From: Sphingopyxis sp. H073
Lineage (GTDB): Bacteria; Pseudomonadota; Alphaproteobacteria; Sphingomonadales; Sphingomonadaceae
NCBI RefSeq assembly: GCF_001468395.1
Contig: NZ_LNSG01000005.1
Location: 1 to 64,000 of the forward strand
Length of the DNA: 64,000 nt
Direction of reading: 5' to 3'
The stretch's first letter is position 1, and each line of letters begins with the position of its first letter. The position numbers were made by a program, and so were the translations under genes. This document shows positions 26,961-35,400 of the stretch, one piece after another. The notes beneath the pieces were generated by a model. That model was not told the origin of the DNA. It worked only from the letters and a program-made list of their open reading frames with translations, and searched no databases.

Positions 26961-27905
26961 ATGGTATCCGCCCCAGCACCCTGGCAACTGACGCTTGCCC
27001 GCATCGAAGGCGCCCTCCCCTTCATCTCACCCGAGCTGTCCGAATGCCTTGCGCTGGCCTCACTCAGGCGCCTCTGGCGCGTGCATGTGCGCGATTATCC
27101 GTTTGATAATATTGGAATTGAACACAATCCGGGGCTCGAGGCAGACGAGCTTATGCGCTCGTGGTATTCCGAAGAACGCCGCCAGTTTTTATCGTGGATC
27201 AGCCGGCGAGGTCACCCTCCCCTCGCCCATGCCGCCAAGCTGGTCATGGCCGCCAAAAGTCACTCCGAAGGATTCAGCGAGACATACAGGCCCGCCGATC
27301 GCGCGCTCGAACGGCTCGATGCGCTGCTGCCGACCCGCGATCCGATGGGCGCCTTGCTTGAATGGTTGACGGAGCTGCGAACTGAAGAAATCGATTTCCT
27401 TGAGGGCGGCAGTGAGATGGTCCAGGTCGGTGGGATCGCTGTTACACGTTCGGCGCCGCGGGGTGCGGCATGGGCTGCGTCGATCGCGGCCGCCATGCGG
27501 CCACACTTGTTTGGGCTGGGGTCGGCTCCAATGGCGCTTGCTGGGGTCATGCCGCGGGCTGTGTTTCGTGAACTCCATGAAGAGCCCTTGCCCGTTGTGC
27601 TTCGCGCGGCGCTCCAGGTAGCCAGCGAAAAGGCTGAGGTCGACTTGCGCTTCCTGCGAAGGGCTGTCGTCCGGGCCGACGATGTACTTTCTGGGCTGTA
27701 CGCCTCTTCGACTGCTCCGCAAACCTGGCGAATGATCGTCAGCTTGGGCCCACTTACTCGAGCTGAGCTCGCTCGAGGACTGGGTGTAACAAAGCGCACC
27801 GCTTCTCAATCGGTAGCTTCACTTCAGGCGGCAAGTATGGTGCTCCTTCGGCAGACCGACGGCGCTATATTGCCGGCCAGTGCTGATCTAGAACGGCGCG
27901 AATAG
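26961..27905 (+). CDS. plasmid-associated protein with C-terminal HTH
   Basis: A 314-aa protein I cannot place in a named family. The last ~90 residues look like a winged helix-turn-helix (TWRMIVSLGPLTRAELARGLGVTKRTASQSVASLQAASMVLL). The N-terminal two thirds are helical, without a known catalytic motif. The ATG lies 10 bp downstream of a TATACT box (26946-26951) in an AT-rich stretch with repeated TATAC words, so the message may be nearly leaderless. Its 3' end overlaps the convergent parB gene by 41 bp, suggesting a regulator tied to partition. Confidence 0.7.
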   Translation: MVSAPAPWQLTLARIEGALPFISPELSECLALASLRRLWRVHVRDYPFDNIGIEHNPGLEADELMRSWYSEERRQFLSWISRRGHPPLAHAAKLVMAAKSHSEGFSETYRPADRALERLDALLPTRDPMGALLEWLTELRTEEIDFLEGGSEMVQVGGIAVTRSAPRGAAWAASIAAAMRPHLFGLGSAPMALAGVMPRAVFRELHEEPLPVVLRAALQVASEKAEVDLRFLRRAVVRADDVLSGLYASSTAPQTWRMIVSLGPLTRAELARGLGVTKRTASQSVASLQAASMVLLRQTDGAILPASADLERRE

Positions 27906-28884
27906 CCTCTTCCGCTTCCTGCCGTGTCGCGCCGCCCTTATTGAGCAACGTGACACGGACGCCCTTACGGTCAGCCCCATCGATCCGAAGCACTGGCTTC
28001 CCACTGGCACTGGCCACGGTTTCAAGCTTTCCTGACTTCTTGGGGGATCCTGACTTCTTGGGGGGGTCTGCGGCGAGAGCGAGCGCCTTGATCACCTCAA
28101 TCACAGACATCGACTTGCCAGTCTGCTCGCGCTCTGCAGCAAGACGTTCCGCCTCACGGAAGGCGCGCTCCCGTCGATCCTCAGGCTTGAGGAGCGCTTT
28201 GAGCGCAATCGCATTGCGAATGCCAAGCTCCTGCGGATTGGCAAATGCCCTGGTCAGCCCATCTGGCAGCCGTGCCAGATCGAGATACCGCGTTAGCCAG
28301 CTTTCGGAAACTTTGAGCCTTTCTGCCATCGTCTTCTGCCGACCATCGTAATAGGCCGTCAGGGCGCGCAGATAGTCCTTTGCGCGTTCAAGATCGGTAA
28401 GATCATCCCTCGCCCGGTTTTCAATGTCAGCAAGCCTGAAGGCCTCTTCATCGCCCATCTCGCGTACATCGACGAGAAACTTGAAGTCTGGATAGTTGTG
28501 CGAGCGCAGCCAGCTGATCGACCAGTGTCGGCGCGCTCCGCAAATGACTTCAAACTCAAACCCGTCATCTCCGGATAGACGACGGACGATCGCGGGTATC
28601 TCCTGCCGCCCTTGAGCCTTGATACTCTCAATAAGGTCCGCGCAGCGTTCCTTGTTAAGCAGAGCATAGTCGCGGTTATGGCCTGCCCACATCCGACACT
28701 TTGCTGGGTCAACAAGCTCATGTGTGCGAGAAACAATCGCTCCCGACGCCAGGTCAGCAAGACGGTTTGAACGCCCCGTAAGCACGTTTGAGGCAATGCT
28801 CGATCTGCGAGGAGCAGCAGTATCCTCGGTCAGGTCAATACCTGCCGCCAGATCGGCCGCAAAACCACTATTCTTCCTACTCAT
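27865..28884 (-). CDS. parB: plasmid partition protein ParB/RepB-like
   Basis: A 339-aa centromere-binding protein. The ParB N-terminal domain has ELVDPAKCRMWAGHNRDY, IKAQGRQEIPAIVRRLSG and VICGARRHWSISWLR, the last being the arginine-rich ParB box 2/CTPase motif. ENRARDDLTDLERAKDY follows, and the helix-turn-helix is TMAERLKVSESWLTRYLDLARLP. Then comes a charged linker with KKSGSPKKSGK. Downstream of parA on the same strand, with a parS-like palindrome in the 47-bp gap. Acts with ParA in active plasmid segregation. Confidence 0.92.
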   Translation of the reverse strand: MSRKNSGFAADLAAGIDLTEDTAAPRRSSIASNVLTGRSNRLADLASGAIVSRTHELVDPAKCRMWAGHNRDYALLNKERCADLIESIKAQGRQEIPAIVRRLSGDDGFEFEVICGARRHWSISWLRSHNYPDFKFLVDVREMGDEEAFRLADIENRARDDLTDLERAKDYLRALTAYYDGRQKTMAERLKVSESWLTRYLDLARLPDGLTRAFANPQELGIRNAIALKALLKPEDRRERAFREAERLAAEREQTGKSMSVIEVIKALALAADPPKKSGSPKKSGKLETVASASGKPVLRIDGADRKGVRVTLLNKGGATRQEAEEAIRAVLDQHWPAI

Positions 28885-28903
28885 GCAAGCCTCCCATTAG
28901 CAG

Positions 28904-28921
28904 AATTGCACGCGTGCAATT
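28904..28921. promoter_or_regulatory. parS-like palindrome between parA and parB
   Basis: A perfect 18-bp palindrome, AATTGCACGCGTGCAATT, in the 47-bp gap between parA and parB. An identical core recurs at 30277-30296 on the other side of parA. Two exact copies bracketing parA strongly suggest ParB binding sites that serve as centromere and possibly for autoregulation. Confidence 0.85.
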
Positions 28922-28931
28922 TTCCAGCGGC

Positions 28932-30134
28932 TCATACCAAAGCCTCCTGACGGAGGCGCTTCTGATGGCTGGGCCACATCGATCGAATATCAACTTCGAT
29001 TTCCGAATTCACGCCATCAAGATAGTTTAGGCAACGGTTGCGAACCGCCGAACTAGTGGCAGGGCCGTCAAGCTCATAGACTGTCATCAGCCGCGCCGTA
29101 GCATTATCAATCTCTGCCGAGTCCTTGAGAGGCGTGCGAACCATCGCATGGCCGAATAGCGTCCGCATCAGCTGCAACAGCTCTTTCTGCATCGATTTGT
29201 TTTCATCGACCTTGGACGCGACAAAGCGGAGGAACTTCAACTCTGGAGCGAGGCCACGGTCTGCCAGCTGCTCAATCGTCTCATCTAGCATCGAGAGAAA
29301 TGCAGCCGTCGAGGAGAAATCCATAACAGTCGGCGGAACCGGCACGACCAATGCGTTAGCAGCCCGCAGCACGGACAACGAGATCGCTCCGAGGGCAGGC
29401 GGCGGATCCATCACCACGACATCGAACCGATCCGATATACTCTCAATTCCCTCCTTCAGGCGGTCAAGAAGCGCGCCGTTCCCCTGTGCCATACGTGCGG
29501 CTAGTTCGTATTCGGAATTGAACAGACGAAGGTTGGCGGGAATGAGCTCCAGACCGTCGAAGTGAGTCTTGCGGAGAGCGTAGTCCAGAGACGATCGCTC
29601 CCCCTCACGAAGGAACGGATAGAGGGTATCATCTTCGGTGAGGTCGAGATCGGGCACATACCCGAAAAGGGTCGTCGCCGAGGCTTGGCTGTCGCAATCG
29701 ACGAGTGCAACACGGTAGCCTCTGATGGCCAGATACTGAGCGAGGTGAACGGCCAAAGTCGACTTACCAACTCCTCCCTTGAAGTTCTGAACGGCCACGA
29801 CACAGCAGGGATCGTTTGGAGCCCGATAGGGTCTCGTCCCGAAGACGCCGCGCATGTCATTCAGCTGGGCAAGCGTATATCTCTCGCGCCTGTTGTTGTC
29901 GGTCCTCGCAGGCTCTGGCAGGCGGCCGTCCTTTTCCGCATCACGGATAGCAGCCGGCGTGCGGCCCACAAGTTCAGCCGCTTTCCCGATTGTAAAGGTT
30001 GGCTCGCGCCGGTCATCTGCCCTAGCGCTTCGCGCGGAATCCCGGAGCTTTTCGAGTACCGAGGAGGTTCGACTGGCCAGCGTCGCGACCGAGACCAAAC
30101 GCTCGGCTTCTTCAATCTGAAGTCCGTTTGACAC
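28932..30134 (-). CDS. parA: plasmid partition ATPase ParA/RepA-like
   Basis: A 400-aa Walker-type ATPase. The N-terminal region carries a MerR/HTH-like DNA-binding segment (FTIGKAAELVGRTPAAIRDAEKDG). The deviant Walker A motif NFKGGVGKSTLAVHLAQYLA has VALVDCDSQASATTLFG just after; Walker B lies in FDVVVMDPPPALGAISLS. The long N-terminal DNA-binding extension marks a type Ia or RepABC-like ParA that also represses its own promoter. It lies downstream of repA with a parS-like site in between. Confidence 0.94.
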   Translation of the reverse strand: MSNGLQIEEAERLVSVATLASRTSSVLEKLRDSARSARADDRREPTFTIGKAAELVGRTPAAIRDAEKDGRLPEPARTDNNRRERYTLAQLNDMRGVFGTRPYRAPNDPCCVVAVQNFKGGVGKSTLAVHLAQYLAIRGYRVALVDCDSQASATTLFGYVPDLDLTEDDTLYPFLREGERSSLDYALRKTHFDGLELIPANLRLFNSEYELAARMAQGNGALLDRLKEGIESISDRFDVVVMDPPPALGAISLSVLRAANALVVPVPPTVMDFSSTAAFLSMLDETIEQLADRGLAPELKFLRFVASKVDENKSMQKELLQLMRTLFGHAMVRTPLKDSAEIDNATARLMTVYELDGPATSSAVRNRCLNYLDGVNSEIEVDIRSMWPSHQKRLRQEALV

Positions 30135-30276
30135 ATGCCTTCCTTTCGCAATTCCGCATGTGCTACACCGACTTGCGCTTTTCCGTCAAGAGAATCGGGA
30201 ATTTCGAAAGTTGGAGCGCGTTATCGGTGAGAAATCTAGGTCGCCGCGCCCTATCCTGACTCGGTGGGGGCTTAGA

Positions 30277-30296
30277 AAATTGCACGCGTGCAATTT
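30277..30296. promoter_or_regulatory. parS-like palindrome between repA and parA
   Basis: A perfect 20-bp palindrome, AAATTGCACGCGTGCAATTT, in the 169-bp gap between the repA stop and the parA start. Its 18-bp core is identical to the site at 28904-28921. The position upstream of parA fits both a centromere and a ParA/ParB operator controlling the par genes. Confidence 0.85.
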
Positions 30297-30303
30297 CTGC
30301 CGT

Positions 30304-31455
30304 TCAGGGTCGGCCCCGGCGATTGAACCACCCCTCACAGAACCCTTTCCAGGCGGCGATCAACTTCGCACCGCGAAGCTTCGCCAAACGCTCACCCATA
30401 TGCTCGCGAAAGCCGTTGGCGATCAGATCTACGTCCCAACCACCGCCATGCGTACGGCCTATCTCAAGGAGGTCGTCATGACCAAAGCGCAGCGTTCCCA
30501 CTGGAAATGTCGCCTCGGATGGCTTCTTGGCTGAGACTGCTCCTCGCGGTGCCGGAATAGCCCCCTGCCCCACTGTAACGCTCTCTACAGCCCCATCACG
30601 CCTCGCCTGGCGTCCAGCTGAATGACGATCAAGCTCGTCGACAGTCTCAAGCACCTCCGGCGCGCCTTTGGGCTCGAACCGGAACTCGATCTCCGTGACT
30701 GTTCGACCCTGCCTGATTTCCCGCCACTCAACACGGAAGTGAGCAAGCTGGTCAATTTCGGATTTCGCCTTCTCCAGAACTTTGCGCCGAAGTTGAGCGA
30801 AGTCTGTGTAAACATCCGGTGGAATACCCAATGCTGCGCGCAGCGCCTGCATGTCTCCCCGCCAAGTTGCTTGTCGACGATGAAGCCGAAGTGCCCCCAG
30901 CTCATACAGCTTCAAGGCGTAGTTCGAACGAAAGCCAAGCACCGCTTGGCGATTGAGCACAGCGTAGGTTTCGGATGCCTGGATGAGCTTGCGAGCATCA
31001 GGAGTGAATTCCCACTCGATCCATCCAGTCTCGCCGCCCTCCTCATCTGTCTCCTCCTTCGACCGCGAGATCAGAGAAAACAGGAGCGTCGCCTTCTTTC
31101 CCCGCCAGGATTTGTCGTCAACGGCAAACAGCGTTCGGTGCAGTTCCTGAAGCATGTCGGTAATCCGCTCATTGCCCTTGTGGCCTCGCCGAATGTCCGC
31201 CTTACGTATGCGGTGAGGGCGATCCTCCCAAGCGTCACCCCCAGCTGTGAGGATCATGAGAGCGAGTAGTCGCGAAGCTGTCAGACTGAGAGATTCGCCT
31301 TTGACAAACTTGATTTCGATGATGCTGCCTGGCTTGGCGAACTCGTCGCCGCCCTTTGCCTTCAACGCGGCAGCAACCCGCATCGCACGGCCAGGGGATC
31401 CTTCCTCAGGCTTCTCTTCAGGAGCCTCGGCTATTGGGCTAACATCCGTTTCCAT
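30304..31455 (-). CDS. repA: plasmid replication initiator (Rep_3 type)
   Basis: A 383-aa initiator with paired winged-helix domains. Visible blocks: SLSLTASRLLALMILTAGGDAW, a central region with WIEWEFTPDARKLI, and the conserved SETYAVLNRQAVLGFRSNYALKLYELGALRL followed by RGDMQALRAALGIPPDVY, typical of Rep_3 initiators that bind iterons. A C-terminal extension of ~110 residues ends in WKGFCEGWFNRRGRP. Minus strand, first of repA-parA-parB, immediately downstream of an operator-like inverted repeat and six iterons. Confidence 0.92.
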   Translation of the reverse strand: METDVSPIAEAPEEKPEEGSPGRAMRVAAALKAKGGDEFAKPGSIIEIKFVKGESLSLTASRLLALMILTAGGDAWEDRPHRIRKADIRRGHKGNERITDMLQELHRTLFAVDDKSWRGKKATLLFSLISRSKEETDEEGGETGWIEWEFTPDARKLIQASETYAVLNRQAVLGFRSNYALKLYELGALRLHRRQATWRGDMQALRAALGIPPDVYTDFAQLRRKVLEKAKSEIDQLAHFRVEWREIRQGRTVTEIEFRFEPKGAPEVLETVDELDRHSAGRQARRDGAVESVTVGQGAIPAPRGAVSAKKPSEATFPVGTLRFGHDDLLEIGRTHGGGWDVDLIANGFREHMGERLAKLRGAKLIAAWKGFCEGWFNRRGRP

Positions 31456-31499
31456 GCAATATTGCGATCAAAGCTTGATTCTTGGGAGGGTGATTGCTG

Positions 31500-31533
31500 C
31501 CTGACCTGACCTCATCAGTCAAGTCAGGTCAGG
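31500..31533. promoter_or_regulatory. inverted repeat, probable repA operator
   Basis: A perfect 11-bp inverted repeat: CCTGACCTGAC at 31500-31510 and GTCAGGTCAGG at 31523-31533, with a 12-bp spacer. It is 45 bp upstream of the repA ATG. The arms contain GGTCAGG, the core of the iterons, the usual situation where Rep dimers repress their own gene and monomers bind iterons at the origin. Confidence 0.8.
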
Positions 31534-31551
31534 ATATAGAGATAGCCGCAT

Positions 31552-31818
31552 CCCCCAAAAGGTCAGGATTGAGTTGGTCGGATCGCGGGTATGAATCGCC
31601 AAAGAAACCGCGAGTCGCTAGGCTCTCCAGCAGGGCTTAAAATCGCTCTTGATTTTGATGCCTGCGAGACCCAAAAATCCGACCAAGCGGGCGACGCATC
31701 AACATCTGGACGGCTGCCCCCAAAAGGTCAGGAAGGCCCCAGAAGGTCAGGTGAGTTCCCCCGGCAAGTCAGGGTTAAGCCCCCGGCAAGTCAGGTAAAA
31801 TCCCCCAGCTGGTCAGGA
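31552..31818. repeat. six iterons, putative oriV
   Basis: Six copies of a ~17-bp word with consensus CCCCCnnnAnGTCAGG start at 31552, 31717, 31737, 31758, 31780 and 31802. The last five form an array with 20-22 bp spacing, about two helical turns. Variants: CCCCCAAAAGGTCAGGA (twice), CCCCAGAAGGTCAGGT, CCCCCGGCAAGTCAGG (twice) and CCCCCAGCTGGTCAGGA. AT-richer DNA follows from about 31825. I see no perfect DnaA box. A 79-codon frame across this array is not a gene. Confidence 0.88.
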
Positions 31819-31890
31819 AAATCAGCGTAGGCAACTGATTTCACTGCCAATTTACGCCCCGAATCTGAATCTTTAGAATCATGAATCCTT

Positions 31891-31915
31891 CCGCTGCAAG
31901 CAGCGGCGTTTTTTT
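31891..31915 (+). terminator. rho-independent terminator near oriV
   Basis: A 6-bp GC-rich stem, CCGCTG and CAGCGG with a CAAG loop (31891-31906), is followed by CG and seven T residues. It is oriented to stop plus-strand transcription, but no plus-strand gene lies just upstream. It may insulate oriV from the WGR/methylase-helicase genes or end an origin-encoded RNA. Confidence 0.7.
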
Positions 31916-32096
31916 ATGATTGTTTTTGGAGATTACGAGACGTCGCGAGGAACGTTCTCGGCTCAGACCAACGAAACGGACATGCACCCGTTCTAAAACA
32001 CGAGGCAGTGGTCAATCGCCTTAATGAATCACAGACGCTCCTGTGATTCAGATTTCCAGTTGGACCGAATGCTCAGCGTTCTGCCACCAGTTCCGC

Positions 32097-32363
32097 ATGA
32101 AGACGCCAAAAAATCAGTCGTGGCATTGGCAAGCCATCGACCCTTCACGGAACGTCGCGCGTGACTATCATCTCTGGATCGAGACCGATCTGTTTGGCTG
32201 GACAACGGTCGAGCGTCGCTGGGGACGAATCGGTACAAGAGGGCAGGGGGTGACCACCAGCTTTCTGGACAGAGGAGAGGCCGACACAATCGCACGACAG
32301 ATACGAGCGCGTCGCGAAAACGCCTTCAAGCGGATTGGTGTTCGTTACCAAACAGTAGAATAG
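32097..32363 (+). CDS. WGR-domain protein
   Basis: An 88-aa protein that is essentially one WGR domain: WHWQAIDPSRNVARDYHLWIE, then FGWTTVERRWGRIGTRGQG with the defining WGR residues, then helical RGEADTIARQIRARRENAFKRIG. WGR domains bind nucleic-acid ends or ADP-ribosylation-related substrates. ATG 32097 is chosen; an upstream in-frame start at 32043 would add unrelated residues. It precedes the methylase-helicase by 114 bp and may work with it. Confidence 0.8.
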   Translation: MKTPKNQSWHWQAIDPSRNVARDYHLWIETDLFGWTTVERRWGRIGTRGQGVTTSFLDRGEADTIARQIRARRENAFKRIGVRYQTVE

Positions 32364-32423
32364 CCTTCCTCGACCAGCGAGGGGCTCTTCGGAACTGGAG
32401 ATTTCTCCATAGAACTCCTCAGT

Positions 32424-32477
32424 TTCGCCAAAGGGGGAGGGGGATGGCCTGATGCGGTTCAGCATCAGGAGCAGACC
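32424..32477 (+). promoter_or_regulatory. G-tract/hairpin leader, copy a
   Basis: AAGGGGGAGGGGGATGG at 32431-32447 leads into a perfect 8-bp hairpin, CCTGATGC (32448-32455) and GCATCAGG (32462-32469). The AGGAG ribosome-binding site (32467-32471) overlaps the 3' arm, six nt before the GTG start. Same layout as leaders upstream of 45278, 48826, 55741 and 60680. Confidence 0.65.
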
Positions 32478-35400
32478 GTGACCGACCATTTTGAACAATC
32501 CAGCCAGAAGCTGGACGCAGCAATCACCGAAATCCAGAACGCCATCGCCACCGGAATGGCGAACAAACAACGCCTGTTTGAGACGATGAGCCAGCTCTAC
32601 GGGGAGGGCTCCGCAAACGGCGCCTGGAGCCAGAGGGACGCCTTTGACCTGCTCGAGGCGGCATTGACGCGCCACATGGCCGGACTCCTGAGCAAACCTC
32701 AGATGCTGACCCAAATTTCGGAGATCAGCGCGCTTATCGAGGCGCTGCCGACACATACGGTCAGAAGTGAAAACCAGCTCAGGTACCAGCAATTCTCGAC
32801 GCCCGCTGACCTCGCAGCGCTATCCGTGATTTTGGCGCAGCCGCTTGCAACCGATATCGTTCTTGAGCCGAGCGCCGGACATGGCGCTCTGGTGGCAACT
32901 TTGCCCGATGTCCGCGCATTGCATCTCAATGAGATCGATCCGCGCAGGCGGGAGAAGCTGGCTCTGCTGTTCCCCCAGGCCACCACCACGGGGATCGATG
33001 GAGCCATGCTGGCATCGCATCTCGACGCTGCTGTGCAGCCAAGCCTGATCCTGATGAACCCGCCATTCTCGCGGTCAATGGGACGAGGGGCAGACGAGTT
33101 CGCAGCGGTGCGTCATCTGCGCGCTGCCATCACGCGGCTAGGGAAGGGGGGGCGGATCGTCGCGATCATGCCGGACTGGTTCACGACGAGCGCAAAGCTT
33201 GCGAAAATCTACGAAGACACCTTTGCCTCTTGCACGGTCCGCACATCCATCCGGCTCGATAAATGCTATCACAAGCAGGGCACCAGCGTGGCCGTGCGCT
33301 TGTACGTGATCGACAAGATCCCAGGGCAGATCAGACCTGCAGTTTTGGCGCGGGAGACAGTTGCAGACGTCGCGTCTACGGTTCCAATCATCAAACGCGC
33401 GACAGCCCAACCCGACTGCGAGACGCGCGCGGCGCCGCCGAAGGCAAAGCCGGGCGTGCTCTTCAAAGCCATGCGGGCAACGCCCATCACAAAGCCGGTC
33501 AAAGCGAGGGTAGACCAAACCCCCAAGATCGAAGCACTGGCGTTCAATACCTTGGACCTGCCGCGAGTGCTCGGTGAGCAAAGCGGGGTCTACATCCCGT
33601 ACCGGCCAAGTCGGGTCGACATTGTTGGCGCGCGCGAGCATCCGACGCCGCTCGTCGAAAGCGTGGCTATGGGCTCGATCCCGGCACCTATCCCGGATTA
33701 TGTCCCGGCGCTGCAGGACCGGGTCTTGCAAGAAAGCCTGCTCTCCGAGGCCCAGATCGAAACTGTCATCTATGCCGGGAACGCGTGGCAGCAGTATCTG
33801 CCGGGCCTGTTCGTTCCAGCTGAGGAAGGCGTTGGCCTGCAACTCGACGAGCAAGGGCGTGCCTACCGCAAAGGCTATTTCCTTGGCGATGGCACGGGGG
33901 CAGGGAAGGGCAGGCAGATCGCCGCCTGCATCCTTGATGGCTGGCTTGCGGGACGCCGCAAGGCCATCTGGATCTCGAAGAACGAAAGCCTGCTCGAGGA
34001 CGCGCGCCGCGACTGGAGCGCTATCGGAGGGCTAGCGGCCGACATTCAGCCGCTTTCCAACTGGAAGATCGATCAGGCGGTTCCGTTTCGCGAAGGGATC
34101 CTGTTCGTCACTTACCCGACCCTTCGCAGCCAGCGTCAGGACGCCACCCGCCTGAAGCAGCTGCTCGATTGGGCGGGCGAGGATTTCGAAGGTGTCATCG
34201 CCTTCGACGAGAGCCACGAGATGGGCGGTGTGGCAGGAGGCGAGGGCGCCCGCGGCACGAAAAGCGGATCCTTGCAGGGCATCGCCGGCGTGCTGCTGCA
34301 AAACAATCTGCCCGATGCCCGGGTTCTCTACGCCTCGGCGACCGGAGCCTCGGAGGTCAACAACCTTGCCTATGCCGTGCGGCTTGGTCTGTGGGGACCT
34401 GGCACCGCGTTTGCCAACAGGGAAGATTTCATCAGCCAGATCAGGGCAGGGGGCATCGCTGCGATGGAACTCGTGTCGCGCGATCTCAAGGCACTTGGCC
34501 TCTATCAGGCGCGCGCACTCAGCTTCGCAGGCGTCGAATACGACATCCTGAAACATGATCTGACCGCCGAACAGATCGCCGTCTACGACACTTATGCGGA
34601 CGCCTGGGCGATCATTCATCAGAACCTTGAGGAGGCGCTGGAGCTGACCGGCGTCGTCGATGAAATCGACGGCACAACGCTCAACAGCGGTGCGAAAGTC
34701 GCAGCGCGAAGCCGGTTTGAAAGCACCAAGCAGCGGTTCTTCAACCAGTTGCTGCTGTCAATGAAGCTACCCACGCTGATTGCTGCCATCAATTTCCATC
34801 TGGATCGCGATGAGGTGGTTGTCGTTCAACTGGTTTCGACCGCCGAAAGCATCCTCGATCGCCGTCTCGACAGCCTCTCCCCAGAAGAGCGAGCCGATCT
34901 CGACCTCGATCTCAGCCCGCTCGACGCCGTGATCGAGTACCTCGAGCGGGCCTTCCCCACCCAACAGATGCAGGTATTCGTCGACGATACAGGCACGCAG
35001 CGCTCGGCACCGATGTTCGACGAGGAAGGACGTCCAGTACACAACCAGACTGCGATTGCCCGCCGCGGCGAGATGATCGAGCACCTGTGTGCCATGCCGC
35101 CGATAAAGCCAGCGCTGGACGGGATAATCGAGCACTACGGGCCGGACAGGGTCGCTGAGGTGACCGGGCGCAGCAAGCGGCTCATAACCCAGAGCGACGG
35201 CCAGCAGCGGCTCGAGACCCGCTCGCCGCGGACGAACCAGTCCGAAACAGACCAGTTCATGGACGGCAGGAAGCCAATCCTTGTCTTCAGCGATGCGGGT
35301 GGCACCGGGCGATCGTACCATGCCAGCCTTGACGCAGCTTGCCAGAAGCGGCGCATCCACTTCCTGCTTGAGCCGGGATGGCGCGCAGACAGAGCCATCC

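Noticed and set aside
31500..31820. CRISPR-like array
   Set aside because: Repeats are ~17 bp with 3-5 bp spacing and vary in sequence, as in iterons; no cas genes are present. No CRISPR array was seen anywhere in the window.
31591..31830. 79-codon plus-strand frame in the iteron region
   Set aside because: Its sequence is dictated by the CCCCC/GTCAGG iterons; origin DNA, not a gene.
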